The translations under genes and the position numbers were made by a program. From NCBI GenBank assembly GCA_018894105.1, contig CM032128.1, positions 35,242,799-35,306,798 of the forward strand: DNA of 64,000 nt, in the 5' to 3' direction. The notes under the pieces were generated by a model. It was given only the letters and a program-made list of their open reading frames with translations, did no database searches and had not been told where the DNA came from. Source of the DNA: Jacaranda mimosifolia. Its lineage: Eukaryota; Streptophyta; Magnoliopsida; Lamiales; Bignoniaceae. Below, piece after piece: positions 23,546 through 35,960 of this stretch (positions within the stretch are counted from its first letter, which is position 1; each line of letters starts with the position of its first letter).

Positions 23546-24206
23546 TGATGAGGTTATTTTTAGTGTGGTGGGTTTTTAGGTCTCGACTTGGATGTCACTC
23601 TGACCGGAAAGATAGTTTGTCAGGTTGTGGGGTGGAACCTGTAGCCAAGGAGCAAACATTATGCTAGCCGAGAGGGTCCTCGACTGCGACCTTTCGAAGA
23701 TTAAGTCAGTAAATTGACCTGAAAATTATTGGTCATAGTAAAAGTTCAAAGAGTATCTATTAGCTTACCATTATATTGGGATGAAAGGGTTTTTTATAGT
23801 GTTTGCATATGGATGAAAAAGATGGATTTCGCATTAAAACTCTTATCACATTGTTCCCATGGATAGGGATTGTCTAGGTCATTTTGACCTCGACCCAAAC
23901 TTTACAACTGTTCAGCTAGATGGAGGGGAAACCATACCGCCATTAATGGTGGAGGTGATGTGCCGTCACACCAATAAATGCAGACAGACTGGTGGTTGGG
24001 ACGCATTTAATGAAGATGCAATGAGTGGTAGGAATTGTTATTATTGACCATTAACACTTATGCTGCGCTTAAGTTGACCTCCAAGTTGCTGAACTCGACT
24101 CCCATGGTCGAGTAAAGTCTCAGGCTTCAGCCCCTATGGTCGAGTGAGGTCTTGGGCTTGTTGGGCTTGACGGTCTTAGTGGGTCTATTGGGTTGACCCT
24201 GTATCA
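23546..24206. mobile_element. Possible solo LTR of an unidentified retrotransposon
   Basis: A 661-bp block clearly GC-richer than its flanks starts with tgatgagg and ends with tgtatca (TG..CA). Flanking 5-mers ataca and atact match at four positions. It contains a TATA-like ttttttatag near 23793. No gag or pol similarity. It could also be another kind of repeat; borders are tentative. Confidence 0.35.
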
Positions 24207-24462
24207 ATACTTTTCTTTAAAAATTTAATTTTTTTAAAATTAGAACATTATTGATAAAAAACCAAGATAAATAATTAAAAAAATCTACTAAGAAAATCAA
24301 AATTCATCAAATTTCTTAGTTTAAGACGTTAATGGTAATTTGGTATTAATACAAACAAAAGGTTTTATTTTATTCTCCTCACTTTCATTCTCATAGTATT
24401 GATCACCAATTTTTAGTTTGTTGTTCCACGATATTTGTGCTATTCAAGTTTTTATCTTATGA

Positions 24463-24643
24463 TATTTAGTGTCTTGTAGTTCAGTAGCATCAGTCTTCCC
24501 TATCATGTGTGCGGTCTCGTGTTCGAACCCGAATGGGTTCCTTTATGCATTTTATGTGTGCATTTGGTTGTGGAGTTTGTATTTTCATTTAATTGATTTG
24601 ATAATTTGATTTTATCGATTATTTAATATAAATTTAAAAAAAA
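24463..24643 (+). mobile_element. Longer tRNA-like SINE copy with perfect 17-bp target duplication
   Basis: The body has tgtagttcagtagcatcagt, B-box-like tgttcgaaccc and gaatgggttcc, then a longer AT-rich 3' part and a poly(A) tail. The 17-mer aagtttttatcttatga occurs exactly at 24446-24462 and 24644-24660 (its first two A may belong to the tail). The perfect duplication suggests this is the youngest copy in the window. It sits about 300 bp upstream of the helicase start. Confidence 0.85.
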
Positions 24644-24757
24644 AAGTTTTTATCTTATGACAACCGGTAGTGCTGAAAATATAAATTCAACAAATTTAAG
24701 GGTGTGACGAGTAAATAAAATAATATTCATCTATTTAATCAGAGCCGAGAAAAACTA

Positions 24758-24826
24758 GGCCCATAAACCCAGGTCCAGCCCATGGGCTCAGTCGCCGGCC
24801 TCAAATTTTCACCGCGCTATAAAATA
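24758..24826 (+). promoter_or_regulatory. Core promoter of the DEAD-box helicase gene
   Basis: A TATA box (tataaaata, 24818-24826) lies about 110 bp before the start codon. Upstream are ggccca and the palindrome agcccatgggct, which contain the GGCCCA / TGGGCT core of site II elements common in promoters of housekeeping genes. Confidence 0.5.
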
Positions 24827-24936
24827 TAGTGGCAAAATCAGTGTTCTCTTGCTGATACCACTGCTCTTAATCTTATAATGCCAGTGTTGTAAGATTCCCC
24901 CCAAATTGCAATTCTAGGGTTTAATATTTTCGCAAC

Positions 24937-27900
24937 ATGTCGAAACGAAAATTTGGATTCGAAGGCTTCGGCATCAATCGCCAAGCTACGTACAGCTTCG
25001 AGCGGTCCCAGGCGCCTCAACGTTTATACGTCCCTCCTTCCTCTCGTGGAGGAGGCGGAGTCGGCGACGACGATGACGCCGACCTTGACAATATCGATTA
25101 TGCCGACGACCGTGACATGTCTAACGACGCCATGACCGACAATAATAACGGTGCTGCTGCTGATGGAGATGAAATTGACCCTCTGGACGCGTTTATGGAG
25201 GGGTTACAGGAGGAGATGAAAGTGGCGCCGCCACCGAATGCGAAGGAGAAGCTGGATAGGTACAAGGATGACGTGGAAGATGATCCAATGGAGAGTTTTC
25301 TGCAGGCGAAGAAGGATTTGGGTCTGCAATTGGCTGCGGATGCGCTGCACGCTGGGTATAATTCGGACGAAGAGGTTTATGCTGCGGCAAAGGCGGTGGA
25401 TGCAGGGATGATTGAGTATGATTCTGATGATAATCCTATTGTCGTCGATAAGAAGAACATTGAGCCGATTCCCGCACTTGATCATAGCTCAATTGATTAC
25501 GAGCCATTTAATAAGGATTTTTCTGAGGAGAAGCCTTCCATTTCAGGTAATTGAATGAACCTTCTACTTTCACGTATTTTTGTGCATTCAGTTTTAGTTC
25601 TTGGAGTAATACTATTCTGCTAGCAGCTCCTTACTGGGTTGAGAAAAAGTACCTGTAGTACTTAGGTTTTACATGTGTCTATCAAGTTATAGTTATGAGT
25701 TCACTACATGTATTATAATATTTTATTCAGTTGAGGCTCAGGGCTATTTGGGTGATAACTTGGAAAGAGTTGGTTCTCTACGGGGCTTATTTACCCTTTT
25801 CTTAGCAAAGGCACAGGAATATACTATCATTTTCTTTTTGAGTTGATGGCTATTATATAGCTGGTGCTGTCAAACAAGGGTGATAGCCATTGAGATTATC
25901 GTATATAGCTAACAAATAAACAAATCTCAAAGGCTATATAGCTAACAAATAAACAAACTTCTTGTGCTATTTTGAATTAATGCGGAAAGCATCTGTCTAA
26001 CGATTTTCTCAGGTATGAGCGACCAGGATGTTGCCGAGTACAGGAAGAGCTTAGCTATCCGTGTTTCAGGCTTCGATGTTCCACGGCCAATTAAGACTTT
26101 TGAAGATTGTGGATTTTCTGTGGAGCTAATGAAAGCCATTGCAAAACAAGCATATGAAAAACCCACACCAATACAGTGCCAAGCTTTACCTATTGTGCTT
26201 TCTGGAAGAGACATAATAGGTATAGCAAAAACTGGTTCAGGAAAGACTGCTTCATTTGTGCTTCCTATGGTTGTCCATATTATGGATCAACCTGAACTTG
26301 CGAAAGAAGAAGGTCCCATTGGAGTGATATGTGCACCTACTAGGGAACTAGCTCATCAAATATATTTGGAAGCTAAGAAATTTGCAAAAGCTCATGGCAT
26401 CCGCGTCTCTGCAGTTTATGGTGGAATGTCCAAACTTGATCAGTTCAAGGAACTAAAGGCTGGATGTGAGATAGTTGTGGCTACTCCTGGGAGATTGATA
26501 GACATGATAAAAATGAAGGCACTGACCATGTTGAGAGCAACCTATTTAGTACTTGATGAGGCAGATCGAATGTTTGACCTTGGTTTTGAGCCTCAGATAA
26601 GGTCAATAGTAGGTCAGATAAGGCCAGACCGCCAGACATTACTCTTTTCAGCAACTATGCCTAGAAAAGTTGAAAAGCTTGCCAGGGAGATCCTCTCTGA
26701 TCCTGTAAGAGTAACTGTCGGAGAGGTGGGTATGGCCAACGAGGATATTACCCAAGTTGTTCAAGTGATTCCATCCGATACAGAAAAGTTGCCGTGGCTC
26801 CTTGAAAAGCTACCTGGAATGATAGATGAAGGGGATGTTCTAGTTTTTGCTTCCAAAAAGGCCACAGTGGACGAAGTTGAATCACAACTCGGGCAGAGAG
26901 GTTTTAAAGTTGCAGCACTTCATGGTGACAAAGATCAGGCTTCTCGTATGGAGATATTGCAAAAGTTCAAATCTGGAACATACCATGTCCTTATTGCAAC
27001 TGATGTTGCTGCTCGTGGTCTTGACATCAAGTCAATTAAATCGGTGGTCAACTTTGATATAGCTAAAGATATGGACATGCATGTGCACCGAATTGGTAGG
27101 ACAGGTCGTGCTGGTGACAAAGATGGAACTGCATACACTCTCATAACACAAAAGGAGGCAAGATTTGCTGGTGAATTAGTTAACAGTTTGATTGCTGCTG
27201 GTCAAAACGTGTCCATGGAGCTCATGGATCTGGCTATGAAGGTAATTCACAGGTTTACTTTTACCTTTTTGCTTTTGTTGAAATTTTTTTCATACAAATT
27301 ACATGCCTTCCTATAATAATTGGGATATTCTATGAAAATGGTTATTTGAACCAAATAAGGGATAAAACTGTTAATCATATCTGACTTCAGTTGTGTACAT
27401 ATTTTGAAATTGAAACACAGAAATCTTTTCAATGATCTTCAACTTCCCCCACTTTCCTTCACTGCAAATTGTAGAAAATGGTCATTTACTAAAGGTCATA
27501 AGTGGAAAAGTTCTGTATTTGACAATTAGCCTGATATTTGCTGGTTCTACTTATGCAATGAAAGGGTGCTTAGCTTATCCAGTTAATCAAACAGAATTGT
27601 GCAGGAGATACTTCATTTAGGATCTATATGAAAAAGAGAATAACAAACCAAATGCTGTGGCCTCTAGATTGTCTTGTTGAGCGCAAATCTAAGCAGCACT
27701 TTTTCCCTTTAGGCTTTAATATGTATTATTGTTCTGCAATCCTACATATTACGTTTTTAGAATTGCTTGTCTATTGTCTCCATGATGGCTTGGGTTTGTT
27801 TAGTAAGTGTTGTGTATTTGGTGTTTCTGTTAATCTATTTCATGTTTGAGTGACATTTATTTGGTAAAATCATTAGGATGGAAGGTTCAGATCCAAACGT

Positions 27901-28883
27901 GATGCGCGCAAAGGAGGTATGTGGTCCAATTATGATGTGCTTATGTTTTCTCCGTACTTTTCCAAAAATTGGGTTTCTGGATATTTGGGGATGAAGTGGC
28001 CGTTCTTCTCAATAGTGTTTGTTTCAGAGTTCTTTATGTGACGACAAATACAGTGCAATTGGAAAACCTAGTGACCTGTATCAATATTGTTGTGATGTTA
28101 TTGGAGTTCTGAAAACCTACCATGCTGTTGCAGGTGGAAAAAGAGCTAAAGGAAGGGGAGGTGGTGGTAGAGGCGTTAGAGGTGTGGACTATGGTTTGGG
28201 TATCGGGTATAATCCGGAATCAAATGCTGCATCAAGTGTCACTCCTGGTCGTTCAGCAGCAGTTAATTCACTGAGGACAGGGATAATGGCACAATTCAGA
28301 AACAACTTTGTTCCCGCATCATCGAATTCCCAGAATCAGTTTGTGCAAAGCAGTCCAAGTGCTCAAACCAATAAAAGAATGGTTTTACCTGGGTTCGTAT
28401 CTGGTGGAACAATTGGTGGCGACGTGCCTGCTGCAAAAATAAACAGTACGGCTGAGACTGCTTCTGCATCAAACACTATCCCGAACTCCAGAGAAATTGC
28501 AAAACAAACACACACTGAAAGGTGAGTTTCCTGTGCGGAACTTTCTTGTTTTCTTGTCTTTGCCTGAGTGGACAGTCATATACATTACAGAGACCCATTT
28601 TTGTCTCAAGCCCCATGGAAAGTCACAATTGCAACTCCAGCATTCTACTCAAAATATGGGAAACCTTAAAGGCTCCTCCTTTTATGTTATTTTGAATGAA
28701 TAAAATACTATTTTTTTAATGTTCTCAATGGATATACTTCTTGGCATGATTACATATATAAGTGCAACCTCATGTATGTTACTTCCATTTTTTTGGTAAT
28801 TTTTGCTGCCAAATTAACTTCTTTCCTACTCTTTCAGAGATAAAACAAGAGAAAGACGGAGGCCCTCTGGCTGGGATCGCTAA
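24937..28883 (+). CDS. RH24: DEAD-box ATP-dependent RNA helicase, DDX42/RH24 type
   Basis: Five exons: 24937-25546, 26013-27241, 27877-27916, 28134-28521, 28838-28883; 770 residues. N-terminal part: MSKRKFGFEGFGI, a Gly/Asp-rich stretch, then conserved DPLDAFMEGLQEEM and DPMESFLQAKKDLGL blocks. The helicase core is complete: Q motif near PTPIQCQALP, motif I AKTGSGKT (about 275-282), PTRELA, DEAD (about 385), SAT, ARGLD and HRIGRTGRAG (about 560). The tail is Gly/Arg- and Ser/Asn-rich, ending RRRPSGWDR. The N-terminal blocks and the length match plant RH24, the relative of human DDX42, which works with the U2 snRNP. That role is taken from the family. The only other gene-like sequence in introns is non-coding. 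Confidence 0.93.
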
Positions 28884-29730
28884 TACATAGTGCGTATTGA
28901 TATGTTTGTTCGTGGACGCAAACTATGTTTTGGTTAAGTTCCATTTGATGCTGCTGTTGTATCCGTATTTATGGCCTGTAAGTGCCTTCTGTGTGATGCA
29001 TTTCTTGTTTGGTCAGTTTATTATCAAAAATCCCTCTTTAGAAGGTGTGCTTACCAATTATTGTCTTTCGGGCGGGCGTATATGGATCTTTGTCATTAAT
29101 TCATTGATAGGTAACCGTACAAAGTAAATATGGCTGTAGAAACACTATTTGCTTCATAAGAAATGCTCATTTCTCCATGATATCTTCCCTTAAAAAAATT
29201 ATAGAAGTCGCCTTCCTAATCTGGGCTTCCCTCTGCATCCACAGTTTCAGTATGAAGCCCCTTGTTAAGGATCATCTTTTAGCAACTGTCAACAGAGTTT
29301 GGTGGCTGTGTTTCATAGGAGATGATATTGGTAGCTGCAACTTATAAAGCATGCAGTGTATGTTCTAGCCTTGCTTTCTTCCTTCTATTGATATCTAGGG
29401 AGGGTGAAAATGTATATGATATTATCGAATTATGACAGATTTGTGTGAGGGTCATGCTACCAATGCAATTCTATCCATATACTTAGTAGTATAGGAATAA
29501 TTATTGGTGGTGTAATGCTGTAATGACCATATGAGATTTGGATACACACTGTTTTCAACTGGTGTTGAGAGCTTGAGACGGATTTCTTGATAGATTGGCA
29601 CAGAAAGCTGTGTTATATTGGTATACAAATTTAAAGGATGAATGTCACTGCAGTTGTCTATCATCAAAATAAAATACGAGAGAACAATGCTGGTCTTGTG
29701 TTACTGTATTCTAATATTTCCAGAAGCAGA
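28884..29730. other. Shared 3' region of two convergent genes
   Basis: Probable 3' untranslated sequence of the helicase (plus) and of the D27-like gene (minus). No coding frame or repeat recognised. Confidence 0.5.
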
Positions 29731-31476
29731 TTAAGCCTTTGGACATGTTTGCGCATGGATGGAGCTGTTAACTTCCTTGCGTCGATTGGCAGTTGGGCAT
29801 ATCTGAAGGCATGGCTCCTTGAGTGCACTGTCATCTTCTGGTGGGGGAGGCCGCACCCCAAATTTGAACTGCCATTAAGGTGAAAATATTAACACAGTCC
29901 AAGACGAACATAAGGAATCAATAAACGAAAAGCAATATGGGTTTAATCTTTTGTACGCAAGATCAAATTCAAAAGAAAAAGAAAATCTGTCGAGTGTTGC
30001 TGATGTACCTGACAGCTATAATCGCTGAAGTTGGGCTCCATCACCAGTGGAATTCCCATGTACTCGTTGAAAAAGGTCTGGAGGATCAAAACAAGATGTA
30101 GTTGGATAATGGTGGAATCCAAACGAGAACATTGCTTCTTTCATGGCTAAATCACAACAAAAAGATGAAGGGTACCAACCTGCGTGGGAAGCTTACATGT
30201 ATTTATACATACACCCACACATTTGCTCTCCTCCAAGTACTTGCATTTCTCAACAAACACCTACACAAATCCAATCAACTAGATCAGTTAGGATAATAAC
30301 AGCACAAAACACTTTGCGATAAACGTAAACAAGAATCTAAAACATCACCCCACTAGACCACGAAGATCCATCAGGCAGATCAACAGAGTTAATAGAGCAC
30401 GTTCCCATGAGCCATTGACATGAAAGCGCAGTCACCCTTGCTTGCTTCCAGAAACATAAAAACACAAGCAACAATTCAATTAGATACCTTGAAATTCCAT
30501 GAGTCAGTAAACTACTCAAGCAATTTCCAGGTTCAGTTTCAAAATGGGAAAGACAAACAGCCCAGATTAAGATAAAAAAACTGTGCTATATGCTGAATCC
30601 AGACTGCTGAGAGGATCAAAGCACTCACCAACCATCTCGGCTGCCACTCTGCCTCCAGCAATGGGTGAAATAAGCATTTTGTAGAGCTCTAATAACAATG
30701 GAGGAAACAGTGATCTTAATATCCTCACCTGCCACAAAAAGATTATCATCATAAAACAGCATAATGACGATGATTTACAGTACATTAAGACTCAACATCT
30801 AAGAACTCTATGCAAGAAAATTCGAATCCTGCATCAAATGTAACTTCAGAAACAACAATGAAAAGATAAGTTAAAGAAGGAAGAAAATAGTGATACCGCA
30901 GCTTTTGTAGCTTCAGAATTGGATCGGCCAACCATTATCCGATGAGCCACATCAATCAATCCATCGTATCCCGGCCTTTCCGAGTCCCATCCAATCTCCT
31001 ACGGATCCATAAGTATTTACTTTAATTACTTGGAAATTACTCATCAACAATAAAAAATTCATGGATTTAATGCACATGAAAAAAAAAAAAAAAAAAGAAA
31101 GAAAACGAAAGAAAGATAGCCAATAGACCTCTATACTTCAGATTTAGGAACCTGAACTGACCTCCGCCATTTTGCTGCGAAACACGTTCAAGAAAATATC
31201 ATCAAGCGCCCCAGGCGAATAGTCTTTCTTTGAAGACTTCAACTCTAATGCATCTACCTGCAGGTAATTTTTTTCATTCGCGGAAACGGAAGAGGAGAAA
31301 ATCAGATTAGCAACTTCTTTATTCTATTTGAGTCAACGAAAAATTAACTTGACGAGTTGAGTAATGTATACAGATTTTGAGGGGGCAGAGAAGCATGAAA
31401 TTCGAGCAGAAGGATTGATTCTTGGAGAATGGAGAGAGGGGATTGAGAGGAGTGGGCGGAGATTGAGAAGCGCCAT
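29731..31476 (-). CDS. Beta-carotene isomerase D27-like protein (DUF4033), plastid
   Basis: Eight exons: 31476-31372, 31257-31162, 30998-30897, 30728-30629, 30440-30349, 30260-30180, 30077-30009, 29868-29731; 260 residues. The start MALLNLRPLLSIPSLHSPR is a Ser-rich, acid-poor plastid transit peptide. The C-terminal half carries the cysteine-rich D27 signature (FVEKCKYLEESKCVGVC, then CINTCKLPTQTFF, MEPNFSDYSCQFKFG, EPCLQICP). D27 is an iron-containing isomerase that makes 9-cis-beta-carotene for strigolactone synthesis; D27-like paralogues have related or unsettled carotenoid isomerase roles. GRSNSEATKAAVRIL before the domain suggests a D27-LIKE paralogue rather than D27 itself. Exon 1 must end at TCT|gtatac: the later donor would create a stop. 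Faces the PPR gene head-to-head, 2 kb away. Confidence 0.88.
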
Positions 31477-31620
31477 AGCCGTAGACCTTCGTCTCCAGCC
31501 TTCAAATCTTGTTTTCCTTCGTCCAACAAGAAAAATACTGTAGATAAAACAAATTTAATGCGTCAAAACACGATTTTTGTTCGCGCACTCGATTTTGAAT
31601 CACGAGTCAAAAATACAAGG

Positions 31621-31628
31621 ACACGTGT
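31621..31628. promoter_or_regulatory. G-box / ABRE-like ACACGTGT upstream of the D27-like gene
   Basis: The palindrome acacgtgt lies about 145 bp before the D27-like start codon on the other strand, with a second palindrome tacgcgta near 31640. ACGT-core boxes bind bZIP, bHLH and ABA-response factors. One short motif is weak evidence. Confidence 0.3.
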
Positions 31629-31897
31629 ATTATGATTATACGCGTAATATGATCATTGTTAAAATTAAGATAAAAACTTCAAGAAAAATTAATCACATTA
31701 AGATTTAAGCTCAATTGTTACTTTTCTTAATCTAGCTAAAAAGTTGCACTAAAAACTAATTAAAATTTAAATTTTAAATTTTAAATTTTATATAAATATA
31801 AAAATAATGCTACTTAATGAAATAACCTCCTCAATTTATAAAACTTCACGTTAAATCAATATTCATAAATGACATTCAAAGTATTAGTATGATTATG

Positions 31898-32252
31898 GGA
31901 ATGTTTGGTTATGTTTTTTTCAAAACAACATTGTTTTGGGGAAATATAACTAAACATATCTTTATTTTTTTTTTCCAAAACACATATTCTTTAATATATA
32001 CATATATATATATATTATATACATCATATATATTTTCTTATTATTTCAACATTAAAAAAATCACTTAATTTCATTTTTACCCCAAAAATTCAACAAAAAA
32101 ACATTAATTTGATTGTTACATTAAAAAATGTCTCACCCAAAATATAATCAAACGTACCAAAATACAACTTTCACATTTTTCAATAATTTATTTTTTCAAA
32201 ACACATAATAAACATATAATAAAATCACATAAAAAACATAACCAAACATTCC
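31898..32252. mobile_element. MITE with ggaatgtttggttatg ends
   Basis: Left ggaatgtttggttatg is matched in reverse by the right end ataaccaaacattcc, 15 bases without mismatch. The inside is AT-rich with a TA run near 31995 and ccccaaaa blocks. Same family as 12178, 18809 and 57779. Target duplication unclear. Confidence 0.55.
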
Positions 32253-32323
32253 ATATGTTGCTTCATTTAAAAAAAATCTAATAAATCAATTAAAAGCTTG
32301 GAGTTAACTTATAAATTATTTAA

Positions 32324-32471
32324 GTTGAATGACTTGTCGTTCAATAATATAAGTCTCCTACACAACTTAGAAGGTTAATAATTCAAATCTGAATGAATGG
32401 GTTCCTAATGTGTGTGTATAAATAAATAAAATTATAAACTATTTAAAAATAATAATTTTAAAAAAAGAAAG
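32324..32471 (+). mobile_element. tRNA-like SINE copy within an unusually long 38-bp duplication
   Basis: The body contains gaatgacttgtcgttcaata, ctcctacacaacttagaag, attcaaatctgaatgaatgg and a tgtgtgtataaataaataaa tail. A 38-bp sequence starting tcaattaaaagcttggagtt occurs at 32286-32323 and 32472-32509 with two differences. This is longer than usual SINE duplications. Confidence 0.65.
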
Positions 32472-32509
32472 TCAATTAAAAGCTTGGAGTTAACTTATAA
32501 GCTATTTAA

Positions 32510-33562
32510 AATTAAGAATTACATTTACTGTCACACCTCAACTTAATAAAATAAAATAGGATTTTTATACATAAATTAAATCAATAAAAATACTACAACT
32601 TGAAAGTTACTCCTTATCTCTTGACCTTACTAATTCTCCTCCATATCTGAAAATGTCAATAAAAAGAGTGAGCTCGAAAGCCCAGCAAGCATTTTACATA
32701 TATTTAAGATGCAAAATATTCAAAATACCTTATAATTAATATGACCATGAGGCTATAACACCCAAAAATTGGTGGACAAACCACCGCCATATCAAAATTC
32801 ACAAAGTATTCGAAACTGGTTCTGAGTCAGCATATTCAAAGATTCATATCGCATAAATTTCATATCATATAGCAAAGTGTTATAGTCAACATGGCTATGC
32901 AAAACATATTCTCATATTAAGAAGTGTGAACATTTCAAACCTTAAACATATGTAAAAAATACTTACCTTGCAAATTCTTATAAAACTAAGTAAAAATGCT
33001 GTTCAAGAATTTTCATCTCCTAATTATTTCTCCAATACTTTCTCTTCCTCTTCTAACATTTTCTACTCATAAGATATGTATGTTTCCACATATTCCCAAC
33101 ATATATATAAGCAATTTTGTAACTCATAAATTAATTCTCACTATCCCTCAATAATACACCACTCTTCTCATTCTTAAATAAGATGTACCTCTACATATAC
33201 TTGCATAAATAGGTTATTACTTTATATTCCTCCATTATTTCATAATTAATACCCATTATCTTTTCTTATTCTTATCTTAAGTGATACACTTCATATTCCA
33301 CTTGTAACTTATAACCATAATTTCAAAAATAATAGTTCACTAATTGTCATTACTTATTTGAGTTAATAAATTAATTTGTTATTATTAATTTTTATTATTC
33401 TTTGGGGCGATTTACATTCGAGCTCAACTGGTTCGAAAGCTGGAGTCCAGGTATACTTTAGCTCCAATTGCCCACCCCTTCTTTCATTTCTACCTTTTTC
33501 TAGCTGAATAAACCCTAAACAATAAGCCCTCTACGAGTGAGAGGGGCATAGGGGGGTGATTG
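32510..33562. other. AT-rich spacer and upstream region of the PPR gene
   Basis: No gene or element recognised. CT- and TTA-rich single-copy-looking sequence; the last 100 bp are GC-richer and probably hold the PPR leader. Confidence 0.4.
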
Positions 33563-35537
33563 ATGATGGTGAAACCCAGCCGTCGCTTCCCCGCCGGAGC
33601 TTTAGCATTCGTTAGGAGGCTATCTACGGGGCTGAAGGTGGAGGCGGCGCCGCAGAGACAGGAAGACCGTTTGTACCGGAGATTGTCCGCGTTGGGACGT
33701 GGCGAAGGAACGGTAGCAAGTACCATAAATGCATACATAAGGGAAGGCGGAGCTATCAGAAAATTTGAGCTGGAGACCTGTGTCAAGGAACTCCGGAAAT
33801 ACAAAAGATACCAACACGCCCTAGAGGTGCGCGCTCGCTTGTGTGTGTCTGCGTAGAATTTCTGTGTGTGTATATATTTATATATATATATTCAAGTGAG
33901 GTAATAGTTCAATTTTGTTATTTGTTTATGTATAAATATTATTGGAAATCTTAGTAACATAAATTTCAGGTTTACACTAAATTTACTGAAGGATGCTTGA
34001 ATTAAGAAACTTTAGTTTAAAGCCAATGCCAATTTGTGTTGTATTGAATCAGTGTGCTCATAAGTTGCTAAGTTTTGTGTTTACAGTTAAGAGATCGATC
34101 ATTTTACTTGAAAGGGTAAAAGTGCTGTGTTAAGAAAAGAATGGTTACCTAAAATGCATTGAGTATGTGTATTTTCCCCTGAATTAATAAGCAATGCTTG
34201 GTTTTCTTGCTTACAAATTGCTAATGGATTAAGCCTTTTGCCATTTTTGTTGCTGTTGTTTCTGGATGGAGAATGATTGCTTTACTGTGTACAACCTTTA
34301 GATAATGGAATGGATGGAGGCTCGGAAGTTTAACTTTTCGCACAAAGATTATGCAGTGCGTTTGGATCTGATTGCAAAAGTTAAGGGAATAGCTGCAGCT
34401 GAAAATCACTTCAGTGGACTCTCGCCCTCTGCAAAGGTCCATTGCACTTATGGAGCACTTCTAAATTGTTATTGTGAGGAGAAGATAACAGACAAGGCAT
34501 TAGATCTCTTTACAAAAATGGTTGAGGAGGATATGATATCCAAACCATTGCCTTTTAACAATCTTATGTCCATGTATATTAGAATAGGGCAGCCGGAGAA
34601 GGTGGCCATCTTCAGAGAAGAAATGAAGAAAAGGAATATTCGCCCAGACACATTTACTTACAACTTATTGATGAATAGCTACTCATGTTTAAATGACATT
34701 GAGGGAGTGGAAAGAGTTTTTGAAGAGATGAAAGGGGAAAACGCGAAGCAATGTAATTGGACAACTTATAGTAACTTGGCCATTCTCTACATGAGGGGTG
34801 GATATCGTGAAAAGGCTGACTTGGCCTTGAAAAATCTAGAGAAGGAAATGAGACCGCATGATCGTGAGGCATACCATTTCCTGATAACCTTGTATGCTGG
34901 GATTTCTGATCTTCACAACGTCCATCGTATTTGGAAGTCGTTGAAGTCAACTCTCAGAGTAGTGACGAATAAGAGTTATCTTATTATGCTTCAGGCTCTT
35001 AGGAATCTGAATGACATGAAAGGGTTGAAGAAATGCTTTGAGGAATGGGAGTCGGTCTGTTCCAGTTACGACGTTAGGTTGGCAAATACAGCAATTGGTG
35101 CTTATCTGTCCCATGATATGCTTGAAGGAGCCGAGTCAGTCCTTCGTACTGCACTCCATAGGTCAGCGGGACCTTTCTTCAATGCCCGTGAAATGTTCAT
35201 GCTTTTCTTTCTGAAAAACAATCAAATAAAGCAAGCGTTGCAGTTCATGGAAGTTGCTACATCCAAAGTTCACAACAATGAATGGCGTCCTAAATCTGAT
35301 ACAACGGACAGATTTCTAAACTATTTCAAGAAAGAGGGCGATGTCAGTAGTGCTGAGGAATTCTACAAGTTCATGAAGAGGATAAACTGTGTTGACAGCC
35401 ATGTCTACAAATCATTGCTTGAGACATATGTTGCTGCTGGAAGAACTGCGCTTGATATGCATGTGAGGATTGAGGGGGATGGGATTGAAATGAGCAGTGA
35501 ACTTGAAAATTTGATTGCAAGGGTATGTCCTGAATGA
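33563..35537 (+). CDS. Pentatricopeptide repeat protein, At4g01990/At1g02370-like, probably mitochondrial
   Basis: Two exons, 33563-33826 and 34302-35537, join in phase 0 to 499 residues. Two ATGs stand together at 33563 and 33566. The N-terminus (MMVKPSRRFPAGALAFVRRL) is arginine-rich and amphipathic, as for a mitochondrial presequence. Then LYRRLSALGRGEGTVASTINAYIREG, KEL..YKRYQHALE, and a series of PPR motifs follow (for example YGALLNCYCEEKITDKALDL, FNNLMSMYIRIGQPEKV, TYNLLMNSYSCLNDIEGVER). It is of the short P-class with an intron after the HALE block; this layout and length match the Arabidopsis At4g01990 group. PPR proteins bind organellar RNA; the target cannot be predicted from inspection. 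Confidence 0.85.
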
Positions 35538-35584
35538 TAAGGCATGTAAAAGAGCCCCCTCAAAATTCTCTAGGTTGCCAATTT

Positions 35585-35960
35585 TGGAAAGGACTTCTTG
35601 GCTAATCTATTTAATTATCTTATATGATCTTATACCTTATGAGATTATATTTTGAAGCTTATAAAATGATAGATTTTAATATAAAAATAAACTCTTGAAT
35701 TGTTTGAACAAAATAATATTTTTAAAATTATGAGATGTTAGATATGACAATTTTAAAATTAAAGGAATTTGTTAAAATATTAAAAATGAGTTAGGAATTG
35801 TCTATTGTCTTTTATTTAATCAGTTTATAAGATTTTATTGTTTTATATTGGGAGTTTAAAATTTATCTTTTATTTTTTTTTGACATGTTACGTATTGTTG
35901 AGCGCCTTGTAAGATATTTTGAAGAGTTTATAAGTTAATTTAAACACTGCATAAGAAGAA
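35585..35960. mobile_element. Decayed copy of the GAGGGTGTTT MITE family
   Basis: Internal phrases such as ggaatttgttaaaat followed by gagttaggaatt match the better-kept elements at 55462 and 55911. The ends are eroded. Lies just after the PPR stop. Confidence 0.4.

Noticed and set aside
27247..27849. Frames within intron 2 of the helicase gene
   Set aside because: They lie between a good donor and acceptor that keep the helicase frame; no similarity to known proteins.
31342..31371. D27-like exon 1 extending to a donor near 31347
   Set aside because: Joining that donor to the next exon gives an immediate stop; the donor at TCT|gtatac keeps the frame.
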